Assembly (NCBI GenBank): GCA_018672315.1
Contig: CP076053.1
Span: 2,095,827-2,159,826, forward strand
Source of the DNA: Nocardioidaceae bacterium
GTDB lineage: Bacteria > Actinomycetota > Actinomycetes > Propionibacteriales > Nocardioidaceae
Reading direction: 5' to 3'
Length of the DNA: 64,000 bases
Positions 52,284-61,137 of this stretch are shown here, piece after piece. How positions within the stretch are numbered: position 1 is the stretch's first letter; the number at the start of each line of letters is the position of its first letter. The position numbers and the translations under genes are program-made. The notes beneath the pieces are model-generated. The model did no database searches. It was not told the DNA's origin and saw only the letters and a list, made by a program, of their open reading frames with translations.

Positions 52284-55073
52284 GTGAGCCTGCTCCTGCT
52301 CGCGGCCTCCGCAGCCGTCCTCGTCGCCCTCACACCCGTGGTCGTCCGTGCGTTCGGAGTCCGTGCCGGATGGGTCCTGGCCGCTGCCCTCGCGGGTCTG
52401 ACGCTCTGGCTCGTGGCGGTGTGGCTCCGTACGCCCGACGTCGTCCAGAGCGTCCCGTGGATCCCCAGCATCGAGGTCTCGCTGCGGCTCCGCCTCGATG
52501 GCCTCGGACTCCTCTTCGGCGTCCTCGTGCTCGGCATCGGGTCGCTCGTGATGCTCTACAGCACGGCGTACGTCTCCGCCACGGGGTCCACGGCCTTCTA
52601 CTCCCTCATGGTCCTCTTCGCCGCCGCGATGCTCGTCCTCGTCCTGGCCGACGACCTCGTCGTGATGTTCGTGGCCTGGGAGCTGACGACGCTGTGCTCC
52701 TACCTGCTGATCCTCCGCTCGTCGCCGGAGGCCGGTCCACCGGCCTCACGCACGCTGCTGGTGACCGCGGGTGGTGGACTGAGCCTCCTCGGCGCGGTGG
52801 CCCTGATCGTCGTGACGACGGGAACCACGACGCTCACGGAGGCCCTGGCCCACGACGCGTGGCGCGAGGACCCGGTCTTCGCGGCGACGGCGGGCACCTT
52901 GGTCGCGGTCGCGGCCTTCACGAAGTCGGCTCAGTTCCCCTTCCACGCCTGGTTGCCGGACGCCATGGTCGCGCCGGCTCCGGTGAGCGCCTACCTGCAC
53001 GCGGCGGCCATGGTCAAGGCCGGCATCTACCTGCTGCTGCGCTTCGCCGACGCCGCGGCGCAGAGTCCCGTGTGGGCGCCGCTGCTGGTGACCGTGGGTG
53101 TCACGACGACGCTCATGGGTGCGGTGTTCGCCCTGCAACGCAGCGACATCAAGGAGCTGATGGCCTACTCCACGGTCAGCCAGCTCGGTCTCCTGGTGGC
53201 GATCATCGGGGTCGGGGGCGACTACGCCCTGTTGGCGGCCTGCCTGCACGTCGTCGCGCATGCGCTCTTCAAGGCCGCCGGCTTCATGTACGTCGGCCTC
53301 GTGGAGCGCCGTACGGGCACCCGGGACATCCGTGAGCTGCACGGTCTGGGCCGTGCGATGCCGTGGACCACCGCGCTCGTCGCGGTGGCCATGGCGAGCA
53401 TGGCGGGCGTACCCCCGCTGCTCGGGTTCATCAGCAAGGAGCTCGTGCTGTCCGCCGGGATCGACGCCGTCGAGGCCGGGGCCGGGGTCGTGGCCGTCCT
53501 CGCCGTGGTCGGTGTCGCCCTGGCCGCCGTCGTCACGGTGGCCTACAGCGCACGGGTCGTCGTCGACAGCGTGCGGGGAGCGCCGATGCAAGTCGAGCCC
53601 GTGGGCGGCACCGTGTCGATGGCCGTCGCGATGGGTCTGTGTGCGGGCGCAGGGCTCGTGCTTGGCGCGGGGGTCCCGGCGCTCGACTGGCTGATCCGAC
53701 CCGCCGCTGCGGCGGCCGCCGGTGTCGCGCCCTCGCAGGTCGAGGACCTCAAGCTCTGGTACGGCGTGAACCTGGCGCTCATGACGTCGGTGGCCGTGAT
53801 CGCGGCCGGCGTGCTCCTGGTGGTCCTGCGACGTCGCATCGAGCCCCTCCTGGACCGGCCGCTCTTCCCGGGGTCCGGGGTGGCCGCGGTGGAACGGCTG
53901 CGCGCCCTCGTCGTCGACGCCGGCGCTCGAGTCGGCGACCTCACGCGTACGGACAGCCCGGCGGCCCATCTCGCCGTGCCGATCGCTCTGGTGGCCTCGC
54001 TCGGCGTCGTCGCCTTCTTCGTGGCCGGGCCCGGCTCGCTCTCCCCGGCTCCCAGCGAACCGCTCGACGCCTTGCTCCTGGCACTCCTGGTCGTCGGCTG
54101 CGGTGCGACGATCGCCTCGCGTACGCGGCTCGGTGCGGTCGCCGCCATCGGGATCATCGGATTCGTCGTCGCCCTGTGGTTCTTCGTCCTCGGTGCCGCC
54201 GATGTCGCCCTCACCCAGCTCCTCGTCGAGATCCTGCTGGTTCTGGTCATCGTGCTGGTGCTGCGACGCATGCCGCCGCGCTTCGCGCGCCGTTCCGGAC
54301 GGCACCGGCTGGGCAGCGGCCTCCTCGCGGTGGCCGCCGGCGTCGCCGCCACGGTCGCGACGCTGGGCCTGACCGGGGGACGCGACATCGCCCCCGCCGG
54401 CGAGTTCTACCTCCGTGAGGCCGAGACCCTCACCGGCGGCACCAACATCGTGAACACGATCCTGGTCGACTTCCGGGCGCTGGACACCTTCGGTGAGCTG
54501 GTCGTGCTCGCCGTCGCGGGCATGGCGATGACGGCGCTGCTCTCGGCTCGCGGCATGGTCGACCGACGCCCCCCGGTCATCGAGCACACCGCGCTGGACG
54601 ACTCCGCGCAGAACGTCGTGTTCCTCCGGGTGCTCGCCCGCGGCGTCGTGCCCCTGATGGTCCTGGGCTCCGCCTTCGCGCTGTACCGCGGTCACGACGC
54701 GCCGGGAGGTGGCTTCATCTCCGCCCTCATCGGCGCGGCCGCCGTCGGGCTCGTCTACCTGAGCGCGCCGTCGGACCGGTGGACGAGCCGCCGGCTGCCG
54801 TTCCTCGCGATCGCCGGTGTCGGTGTGCTCCTGTCCGCGGCAGTCGGCCTTCTCGGTCTGGTCGACGGCTCCTACCTGCGACCGATCGACCTCGACCCGC
54901 TGGGCTTCTCGCTGTCCAGCGCCCTGGTCTTCGACCTCGGCGTCTACCTGGCGGTCTTCGGTGTCATCCTCGCTGCCGTCTCGCTCCTCGGGGGCGAGGA
55001 CCCCGAGGACCCCCAGGACTCCCAGGACCCCGGGGACGGGCGCCTGCCCGAGGACGCGAGGGCGGCCCGATGA
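52284..55073 (+). CDS. mrpA: Mrp sodium/proton antiporter subunit A fused to subunit B
   Basis: The large subunit of the multisubunit Na+/H+ antiporter, homologous to NuoL of complex I. The 929-residue protein has the proton-antiporter module (about 115-400) with Glu133 in FVAWELTTLCSYLL and Lys214 in FTKSAQFPFHAWLPDAM, then a DUF4040-type part (VALTQLLVEILLVLVIVLVL). The C terminus (about 770-910) is an MrpB domain: LRVLARGVVPLMVLGSAFAL, GHDAPGGGFISALIGAAAVG and LGVYLAVFGVILAAVSLLGG. A separate mrpB is therefore not needed. The GTG start has a weak ribosome site. It leads an operon in which every following gene overlaps its neighbour. Confidence 0.93.
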   Translation: MSLLLLAASAAVLVALTPVVVRAFGVRAGWVLAAALAGLTLWLVAVWLRTPDVVQSVPWIPSIEVSLRLRLDGLGLLFGVLVLGIGSLVMLYSTAYVSATGSTAFYSLMVLFAAAMLVLVLADDLVVMFVAWELTTLCSYLLILRSSPEAGPPASRTLLVTAGGGLSLLGAVALIVVTTGTTTLTEALAHDAWREDPVFAATAGTLVAVAAFTKSAQFPFHAWLPDAMVAPAPVSAYLHAAAMVKAGIYLLLRFADAAAQSPVWAPLLVTVGVTTTLMGAVFALQRSDIKELMAYSTVSQLGLLVAIIGVGGDYALLAACLHVVAHALFKAAGFMYVGLVERRTGTRDIRELHGLGRAMPWTTALVAVAMASMAGVPPLLGFISKELVLSAGIDAVEAGAGVVAVLAVVGVALAAVVTVAYSARVVVDSVRGAPMQVEPVGGTVSMAVAMGLCAGAGLVLGAGVPALDWLIRPAAAAAAGVAPSQVEDLKLWYGVNLALMTSVAVIAAGVLLVVLRRRIEPLLDRPLFPGSGVAAVERLRALVVDAGARVGDLTRTDSPAAHLAVPIALVASLGVVAFFVAGPGSLSPAPSEPLDALLLALLVVGCGATIASRTRLGAVAAIGIIGFVVALWFFVLGAADVALTQLLVEILLVLVIVLVLRRMPPRFARRSGRHRLGSGLLAVAAGVAATVATLGLTGGRDIAPAGEFYLREAETLTGGTNIVNTILVDFRALDTFGELVVLAVAGMAMTALLSARGMVDRRPPVIEHTALDDSAQNVVFLRVLARGVVPLMVLGSAFALYRGHDAPGGGFISALIGAAAVGLVYLSAPSDRWTSRRLPFLAIAGVGVLLSAAVGLLGLVDGSYLRPIDLDPLGFSLSSALVFDLGVYLAVFGVILAAVSLLGGEDPEDPQDSQDPGDGRLPEDARAAR

Positions 55074-55381
55074 TCGTCGCGCTGGGGGTCGGTGTGCTGA
55101 CCGCCTCGGCCGTCTACCTGCTCCTGGACCGCTCGTTCCTGCGCGTGGTGCTCGGCTTCATCGTCCTCAGCCACGTCGCCAACCTGGTGCTCTTCGCCGC
55201 AGGCGGCACCGAGCGTCGGGAGGCCCCGCTGGGCAGCAGTCTCGATCCGGCCGAGGTCGCCGACGCCCTTCCCCACGCCTTCGCCCTGACCGCGATCGTC
55301 ATCGCCTTCTCCATCACGATCTACATGCTGGTGCTGGCTGTCACCGGCCGCGGCGGTACGGACCAGGAGGAGACCCCGTGA
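55070..55381 (+). CDS. mrpC: Mrp antiporter subunit C (NuoK-like)
   Basis: A 103-residue protein with three membrane helices, homologous to NuoK. It has VGVLTASAVYLLLDRSFLRV, VVLGFIVLSHVANLVLFAAG and PHAFALTAIVIAFSITIYML. The start ATG overlaps the mrpA stop and the stop overlaps the GTG of mrpD. Confidence 0.94.
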   Translation: MIVALGVGVLTASAVYLLLDRSFLRVVLGFIVLSHVANLVLFAAGGTERREAPLGSSLDPAEVADALPHAFALTAIVIAFSITIYMLVLAVTGRGGTDQEETP

Positions 55382-56901
55382 ACGAGGCCTTCCTACCCCT
55401 GCTCGTGGGTGTCCCGCTGGGTGTTGCGGGCCTGTGCGCGATGGCCCCGCGAGGAGCTCGATGGCCCCTGCCGGTGACGTTCGCGACGCTGGCGGGTCTG
55501 CTCGTGGCGGCCTGCGCGCTGGTGGCGGGCACCGCCGACGGCACCGTCTCCGCGCACCAGGTCAGCGGCTGGCCGGGCGGCATCTCGATCCCGTTCGTCG
55601 TCGACGTGTTCTCGGCCCTCATGCTCGTCGTGACGGGCCTGCTGACCCTGGTGTGCAGCTGGTTCGCGGTGGTCTCGGGGCCGGGCCGGGTGCACCTGTT
55701 CAGCGCGTTCGTCCTGGTGCTGGCGGCAGGCGTGAACGGCGCCCTGCTGACGGCGGACCTCTTCAACCTGTTCGTCTTCGTCGAGGTCATGCTGCTCCCG
55801 TCGTACGGGCTGCTGATCCTCGCCGAACGACGGCGGGGCACCGAGCGCTCCGTCCTCGGCTCGCGTCTCTACGTCGCCTTCAACCTCTTCGTCTCCACCC
55901 TGTTCCTCACCGGGGTGGCTCTCGTCTACGGCATCGCCGGCACGGTGAACCTCGGCGAGCTCGCCGGGGCCGCGCGAGAGTCCGACGGCGTCGCGGTCGC
56001 CACCGGCGTGTGCCTGGTCGCCCTGTCGATGAAGGCCGCGACGTTCCCGGCGTACGGATGGCTCGCCCGCGCCTACCCCTCGACGTCGCCCGCGGTGACG
56101 GCCCTGTTCTCCGGGCTGCACACGAAGGTGGCGATCTACGCGGTCTACCGCATCTACGCCGTCGTCTTCGACGGTGACGACCGCTGGCTGTGGATCGGCC
56201 TCGTGGCCTTCACCCTGACGATGGTCGTGGGCGTGCTCGGGGCGGTCGGTGAGCACACGACCCGCGCGATCCTCGCCTTCCACATGGTCAGCCAGATCGG
56301 CTACATCCTCCTCGGGGTCGCGCTCTTCACGGTGGCGGGGCTCGCGGCTGGCATCTTCTACCTCCTGCACCACATGATCGTGAAGGCGTCCCTGTTCATG
56401 TCCGCGGGCGCGGTCGAGGTCAGGAGCGGCTCGGCGAGGCTCGACGTCGTCGCCGCGGTGGCACGTCGCGAACCGTGGCTCGCGGCCGCGTTCGCGATGG
56501 CGGCGCTGTCCCTGGCCGGCCTGCCCCCGTTCTCCGGATTCGTCGCCAAGCTGACCATCATCCTGGCGTCGGTGGACGCGGGCCGTCCCGTCGTCGCCGC
56601 GGTGGCGATCGCGGTCTCCCTCCTCACGCTCCTGTCGATGCTGAAGATCTGGGACTCGCTGTTCGTGTCCGCGCCGCCCGAGCCCGCCACGTCCGAGCAC
56701 GGGACCGGCGGCGGCGTGGCCGTGCAGGCACCGGCCCGGGTCGGCATGGCGCTCACCGCCCCGTCGCTGGTCCTGGCCGTCGTGACGCTCGGGCTCGGCC
56801 TGGGAGGCGAGGGGCTGCTCGCGCTGACCGGCACGGCGGCCGAGGGGCTGGTGGACACCTCGGCGTACGTCGCCGCGGTCCTCTCGGGAGGTGGACGATG
56901 A
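55378..56901 (+). CDS. mrpD: Mrp antiporter subunit D (NuoN/NuoM-like)
   Basis: A 507-residue antiporter-like subunit with about 14 helices. The pattern LFNLFVFVEVMLLPSYGLL carries the conserved membrane glutamate, and MKAATFPAYGWLARAYPSTSP and SGLHTKVAIYAVYRIY the conserved lysines and His. HMVSQIGYILLGVALF and LLHHMIVKASLFMSAG follow. The GTG start overlaps the mrpC stop; a long upstream extension in the same frame is antisense-like noise. Confidence 0.94.
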   Translation: MNEAFLPLLVGVPLGVAGLCAMAPRGARWPLPVTFATLAGLLVAACALVAGTADGTVSAHQVSGWPGGISIPFVVDVFSALMLVVTGLLTLVCSWFAVVSGPGRVHLFSAFVLVLAAGVNGALLTADLFNLFVFVEVMLLPSYGLLILAERRRGTERSVLGSRLYVAFNLFVSTLFLTGVALVYGIAGTVNLGELAGAARESDGVAVATGVCLVALSMKAATFPAYGWLARAYPSTSPAVTALFSGLHTKVAIYAVYRIYAVVFDGDDRWLWIGLVAFTLTMVVGVLGAVGEHTTRAILAFHMVSQIGYILLGVALFTVAGLAAGIFYLLHHMIVKASLFMSAGAVEVRSGSARLDVVAAVARREPWLAAAFAMAALSLAGLPPFSGFVAKLTIILASVDAGRPVVAAVAIAVSLLTLLSMLKIWDSLFVSAPPEPATSEHGTGGGVAVQAPARVGMALTAPSLVLAVVTLGLGLGGEGLLALTGTAAEGLVDTSAYVAAVLSGGGR

Positions 56902-57245
56902 ACCGGCTCGCGGTCACCTGGCGGTTGCCCTGGTTCTTCGTGTGGTTCACCGCCGAGGTGTTCCGTTCCAGCGGGGTCGTGATGCGCGACATCCTCACGC
57001 CGGCCGCCCGTGCCACGCCGCGGGTGGTGAGGCTTCAGGTGCGTTCGCAGTCGGACGCGGCGCTCACGCTGCTCGCCGCCCTCATCACCCTCACGCCGGG
57101 GACCCTGACGCTGGGCACCCGCACCCACGAGGGCCGACGCGTCCTCCTCGTCCACACGATGTACCACCCCGACGGCGAGACGGCGCTCTCGTCGCTGCAC
57201 GACATGGAGGATCGGATGCTGCGAGCGTTCGGGACGGACCGATGA
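56898..57245 (+). CDS. mrpE: Mrp antiporter subunit E (short)
   Basis: A 115-residue protein, shorter than the usual 150-165 residues. It starts LPWFFVWFTAEVFRSSGVVM, where other MrpE proteins have two or more helices, and keeps the C-terminal region SQSDAALTLLAALITLTPGT followed by VHTMYHP. Only one N-terminal helix appears to remain. Start and stop overlap both neighbours. Confidence 0.88.
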   Translation: MNRLAVTWRLPWFFVWFTAEVFRSSGVVMRDILTPAARATPRVVRLQVRSQSDAALTLLAALITLTPGTLTLGTRTHEGRRVLLVHTMYHPDGETALSSLHDMEDRMLRAFGTDR

Positions 57246-57499
57246 CGGTCATCGACGTCGCCATCGGCGGTGTGGTCGTGGCCCTGCTCCTCTCGGCGTG
57301 GCGCATCACGGTGGGCCCGACGGCCGCGGACCGCGTCGTGGCCGCCGATCTCCTCACGTTCTCGCTGGTGGCGCTCGTCGCCCTGGTCGGGCACCGGATC
57401 GGCAGCGGCGCCACCCTCGATCTCGTGCTCGTCGCGACGCTCGTGGCCTTCCTCGCGGCGGTCTCCCTCTCGCGTGCGCTGACCCGTGGGTGGCGATGA
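57242..57499 (+). CDS. mrpF: Mrp antiporter subunit F
   Basis: An 85-residue protein with three helices. Conserved wording is RITVGPTAADRVVAADLLTF, where Asp residues are implicated in ion transport in the family, and LDLVLVATLVAFLAAVSLSR. It overlaps mrpE and mrpG by four bases each. Confidence 0.93.
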   Translation: MTVIDVAIGGVVVALLLSAWRITVGPTAADRVVAADLLTFSLVALVALVGHRIGSGATLDLVLVATLVAFLAAVSLSRALTRGWR

Positions 57500-57852
57500 C
57501 GGTGCTGCTGACGGTGATGGACGTGCTCGGGCACGGGCTCGCGATCGCCGGTGCCCTGGTCTTCGCCGTGGCCGGCATCGGTCTGGTCACCCTGCCCGAT
57601 CCCTACACCCGGATCTCGGCCGTCGCGAAAGCGGCGGGCATCGGCGTCGCGTTCGTCGTCCTCGGCGTCGTGCTGATGGACCCGTCCTGGTCGACGGCGG
57701 CGGCCGGTCTGCTCGCGATCGGTCTCCAGCTCGCCACGTCGGCCATCGGCGGCATCGCGATCGGTCGCGCCGCGGTGCTCTCGGGGCACGCCTTCGGCGA
57801 GGCGACGGACAGGAGCGCTCTCGACGACCTGGAGATGGGGGACCGGGCCTGA
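57496..57852 (+). CDS. mrpG: Mrp antiporter subunit G
   Basis: A 118-residue protein with three helices. The segment IGLVTLPDPYTRISAVAKAA is the standard MrpG motif (usual form L-P-D-x-x-x-R-x-H-A-x-x-K), here with Ser-Ala where His-Ala is common. The rest is hydrophobic up to a short charged tail. Last gene of the operon, 70 bases before nhaA. Confidence 0.92.
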   Translation: MTVLLTVMDVLGHGLAIAGALVFAVAGIGLVTLPDPYTRISAVAKAAGIGVAFVVLGVVLMDPSWSTAAAGLLAIGLQLATSAIGGIAIGRAAVLSGHAFGEATDRSALDDLEMGDRA

Positions 57853-57922
57853 GGTCGCGCCGGGGCACCGGCCACCTGTCAGACTGACCGACTCAGCCGC
57901 CCGTACGACCGAGGAGCTCCCC

Positions 57923-59215
57923 GTGGCCGCGGATGCCGACTACCGTCCCGACGACACCGGAAGCAGTCCGATCGAGCGACTCGCCACCGCCGTCTCCAAG
58001 GAGACCACGGCAGGGTTCCTCCTGATCGGCGCCGCCGTCGTCGCCCTGGTCTGGGCGAACTCGCCGGTGCGCGAGGCGTACAACAGCCTCGCCGACCTCA
58101 AGGTCGGCACCGACGCCGTCTTCGGGCTGAAGCTCGACCTCGCTCTGTCCACCTGGGCGGCCGACGGCCTGCTGGCCATCTTCTTCTTCGTCGTCGGGCT
58201 CGAGCTCAAGCACGAGATCGTGGCGGGTTCACTGCGCAACCCCCGCGAGGCGGCGGTGCCCGTGCTCGCCGCGATCGGCGGCATGGCCCTGCCCGCGATC
58301 GTCTACGCGGTCGTCGTGCTGTCGTCCGGCGTCGAGGGAGCGGGCTCGGGGTGGGCGATCCCGACGGCGACCGACATCGCCTTCGCCCTCGCCGTGCTCG
58401 CGGTCTTCGGCCGCGGCCTGCCCGTGGCTCTGCGGCTCTTCCTGCTGACACTGGCCGTGGTCGACGACCTGCTGGCCGTCACGATCATCGCCGTCTTCTA
58501 CACCGAGGGGCTGAGCCTGGGCTGGCTCGGTGCGGGCCTCGCCGCGATCGCGGCCTTCGCGATCGTCACGCGGCAGAAGTGGTCGGCGTGGTGGGCGCTG
58601 CTGCCCCTCGCGGTCGTCGCCTGGGTCTTCGTGCACGAGTCCGGCGTGCACGCCACGATCGCCGGTGTGCTGCTCGGCTTCGTCGTGCCCGCGCGCACGC
58701 GCATCTTCGGTGAGAACCACACCCGGGTCCACCAGTTCGAGGAGGTGGTGCGACCGATCAGCTCCGGGCTCGCGCTGCCGCTGTTCGCGTTCTTCGCGGC
58801 CGGTGTCACCGTCGTCGGCGGCGACGGGCTGGGGGCCCTCGTGACCGATCCGATCGTGCTCGGCGTGGCCGGCGGACTCGTGCTCGGCAAGGTCGTCGGG
58901 GTCCTCGGGGTCACCTGGCTGGTGACCACCGTGACGCCGTTCCGGCTGCCCAACGCCATCGGCGTACGCGACCTGCTGCCCGTCAGCTTCCTGACCGGAA
59001 TCGGCTTCACGGTCTCGCTGCTGATCGCCGAGCTGTCCTTCAGCAACGGCGACCAGGTCGAGATCGCGAAGGCAGCCGTGCTCGGTGCCTCGGTGATCGC
59101 AGCCGTGCTGGCCGCCTCGACGCTGCGCTGGGACGCGCACCGGGCGCGGAGTTCGGACATGAACCGCGACGGCGTGCCCGACGGCCAGGTCGCCCTGATC
59201 GGCGAGAGCGACTGA
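57923..59215 (+). CDS. nhaA: Na+/H+ antiporter NhaA
   Basis: Exchanges two H+ for one Na+. The 430-residue protein has 12 helices and the ion-binding pair Asp181-Asp182 (LAVVDDLLAVTI), with Asp151 in IPTATDIAFALAVLAVFG matching the broken-helix crossing of the E. coli protein. Other blocks are FFFVVGLELKHEIVAGSLR, VHATIAGVLLGFVVPAR and FLTGIGFTVSLLIAELSF. GAGGAG lies six bases before the GTG. Adjacent to the Mrp operon on the same strand, so two separate sodium/proton exchangers are grouped. Confidence 0.95.
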   Translation: MAADADYRPDDTGSSPIERLATAVSKETTAGFLLIGAAVVALVWANSPVREAYNSLADLKVGTDAVFGLKLDLALSTWAADGLLAIFFFVVGLELKHEIVAGSLRNPREAAVPVLAAIGGMALPAIVYAVVVLSSGVEGAGSGWAIPTATDIAFALAVLAVFGRGLPVALRLFLLTLAVVDDLLAVTIIAVFYTEGLSLGWLGAGLAAIAAFAIVTRQKWSAWWALLPLAVVAWVFVHESGVHATIAGVLLGFVVPARTRIFGENHTRVHQFEEVVRPISSGLALPLFAFFAAGVTVVGGDGLGALVTDPIVLGVAGGLVLGKVVGVLGVTWLVTTVTPFRLPNAIGVRDLLPVSFLTGIGFTVSLLIAELSFSNGDQVEIAKAAVLGASVIAAVLAASTLRWDAHRARSSDMNRDGVPDGQVALIGESD

Positions 59216-59219
59216 GCCG

Positions 59220-60191
59220 CTAGTCGCCGAGCGAGTCCAGGAAGGCCCGGTAGTCCTCGGAGCTCCGGCGCGGGATCTCCACCATAGGCATGTGCCCGAC
59301 GCCCTCGTACACCTTGACCTCGCGCACCTCGGGCAGTCGACCCCAGACGTCGACGCTGTCGGGGTGCACGAGCTGGTCCTGCGCGCCCCAGACGATCATC
59401 GCCGGTGCGGTGATCTCGCTCAGCAGGTCGTCGAGCTGCGCGGTCTCGTAGAAGGCGTCGAAGATCTCCTCGTACTGGTCGCGTCGGTCCACGTACTGCT
59501 TCGCCATCGCGTCCAGCACGAACTTCGGTGCCGGCGGAGGCTTGGCCATCGTCATACCGTAGAAGCGCGGGAACTGGTCGACGGAGTCGAGGAGGAACAC
59601 GTTCGGCTCGCCGCGGTCCAGCATCTGCTGGGCGTCGCTGCGCGCCTCGGTGGTGGCACCCACGGCGTCGCACAGTCCGAGGGAGAGCACGCGGTCGGCG
59701 TGCCGGTGGGCGAGGTGGGCGGCGACGAGACCGCCCATGGAGTTGCCGAAGACGTGGAAGTCCTCGACGCCGAGCAGGTCCAGCATGCGTGCCAGGCGAT
59801 CGGCCTGGCCCGGGCCGGAGAAGTCGTCGCCGTCGCGGAACGGGGTCTCCCCGTGGCCCGCGAGGTCGGGGACGATGACGTGGAAGTAGTTGGTCAGCGT
59901 GCGCGCGAAGTTCGGCCACAGGGTGCGGTCGGCGGTGTAGCCGTGCACGAGCACCACCGTGGGGGCGTCCTCCGAGCCTCCCTCGTCGTAGGCCATGCGG
60001 AGGCCGTCGACGTCGACGCTGCGGCTGCTCAGTCCCGACCGGCGCCGCTCGACGGCGTAGTTCAGCCGGAAGGCGAACGCCCCGATCCTGGGATAGGTGG
60101 CGTACGCGTACGCAGCGCCCGCGCCCAGCAGGGTCAGCGGCAGTCCGAAGCGGAGCAGTCCTCGCGTACGCAGTCGCATCATGGGGCCCAT
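59220..60191 (-). CDS. Alpha/beta hydrolase with N-terminal membrane anchor
   Basis: A 323-residue serine hydrolase with one N-terminal helix (LLRFGLPLTLLGAGAAYAYA). The triad is visible: Ser151 (FGNSMGGLVAA), Asp272 (WGAQDQLVHPD) and His300 (GVGHMPMVE), with the oxyanion stretch VLVHGYTADRTLW. Resembles haloalkane-dehalogenase or meta-cleavage-type lipases and esterases, exported or membrane-bound. The start among three nearby Met codons is uncertain by a few residues. It converges on nhaA with four bases between the stops. Confidence 0.88.
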   Translation of the reverse strand: MGPMMRLRTRGLLRFGLPLTLLGAGAAYAYATYPRIGAFAFRLNYAVERRRSGLSSRSVDVDGLRMAYDEGGSEDAPTVVLVHGYTADRTLWPNFARTLTNYFHVIVPDLAGHGETPFRDGDDFSGPGQADRLARMLDLLGVEDFHVFGNSMGGLVAAHLAHRHADRVLSLGLCDAVGATTEARSDAQQMLDRGEPNVFLLDSVDQFPRFYGMTMAKPPPAPKFVLDAMAKQYVDRRDQYEEIFDAFYETAQLDDLLSEITAPAMIVWGAQDQLVHPDSVDVWGRLPEVREVKVYEGVGHMPMVEIPRRSSEDYRAFLDSLGD

Positions 60192-60292
60192 CCCACCACG
60201 GGTGTCGGTCAGTGCGGGGGACCCCGACGAGGCGGGAATGCTTGAGCCGTCAACGAAGTTGTGGCGGCACCGAGACACGAGAGGATGACGCC

Positions 60293-61066
60293 ATGAGCCC
60301 CACCATGCAGCTGAGCCCCGAGATCGACGTGCGCCGCAGCGGTGACCGGTTCTCCAGTCAGTACGGCTGGCTGGACTCCCACCACTCGTTTTCCTTCGGC
60401 CCGCACTACGACCCGGGCAACACCCACCACGGGGTGCTGATGGTGAACAACGACGACGTCGTGAACGCGGGCACCGGGTTCGACACCCACCCGCACCGCG
60501 ACATGGAGATCGTGACCTGGGTGCTGTCGGGATCGCTGGTCCACCAGGACTCGACCGGGCACAACGGCGTGATCTACCCGGGGTTGGCGCAGCGCATGAG
60601 TGCCGGCACGGGCATCCTCCACTCCGAGAAGAACGACTCCTGGACCCTCTCGGGCGACGTGCACGACGATCCGGTGCACTTCGTGCAGATGTGGGTGCTG
60701 CCCGACTCCTCCGGCATCACGCCGGGCTACGAGCAGCTCGAGATCGACGACGCCCGCCTGTCCTCCGGCGCCCTGGTGCCGGTCGCCTCCGGGATGGACA
60801 CGCACCGCGATGAGACCGCGATCCGCATCTCGAACAAGTACGCCGCCCTCCACGCTGCGCGCCTGCAGCCCGGCGAGACCGTCGAGCTGCCGAGTGCGCC
60901 GTTCCTGCACCTGTTCGTGCCCCGCGGAGCGGTGACGCTGGAGGGTGCCGGCGCGCTGACCAAGGGCGACGCTGTCCGTTTCACCGCGACCGGGGGTCAG
61001 AAGGTGACCGCGACCGAGCCCTCCGAGGTGCTCGTCTGGGAGATGCACGCCGGGGTCGGCCGCTGA
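60293..61066 (+). CDS. Pirin family protein
   Basis: A 257-residue bicupin. The metal ligands of the N-terminal cupin are present: His66 and His68 (DTHPHRDMEIVTW) and His110 and Glu112 (GILHSEKN). HHSFSFGPHYDPGN and QMWVLPD are typical of YhhW-type pirins, some of which are quercetinases and others redox-sensing. The C-terminal cupin lacks obvious ligands. The stop lies about 70 bases before the next confident start, an MFS gene on the same strand. Confidence 0.88.
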   Translation: MSPTMQLSPEIDVRRSGDRFSSQYGWLDSHHSFSFGPHYDPGNTHHGVLMVNNDDVVNAGTGFDTHPHRDMEIVTWVLSGSLVHQDSTGHNGVIYPGLAQRMSAGTGILHSEKNDSWTLSGDVHDDPVHFVQMWVLPDSSGITPGYEQLEIDDARLSSGALVPVASGMDTHRDETAIRISNKYAALHAARLQPGETVELPSAPFLHLFVPRGAVTLEGAGALTKGDAVRFTATGGQKVTATEPSEVLVWEMHAGVGR

Positions 61067-61137
61067 CCGGAGGCAGCGCTGCGACTGTCGACGCCGCTCG
61101 CGGTCCCGACCTCGCGCAGCGAGCGCACCAGTGGCGG

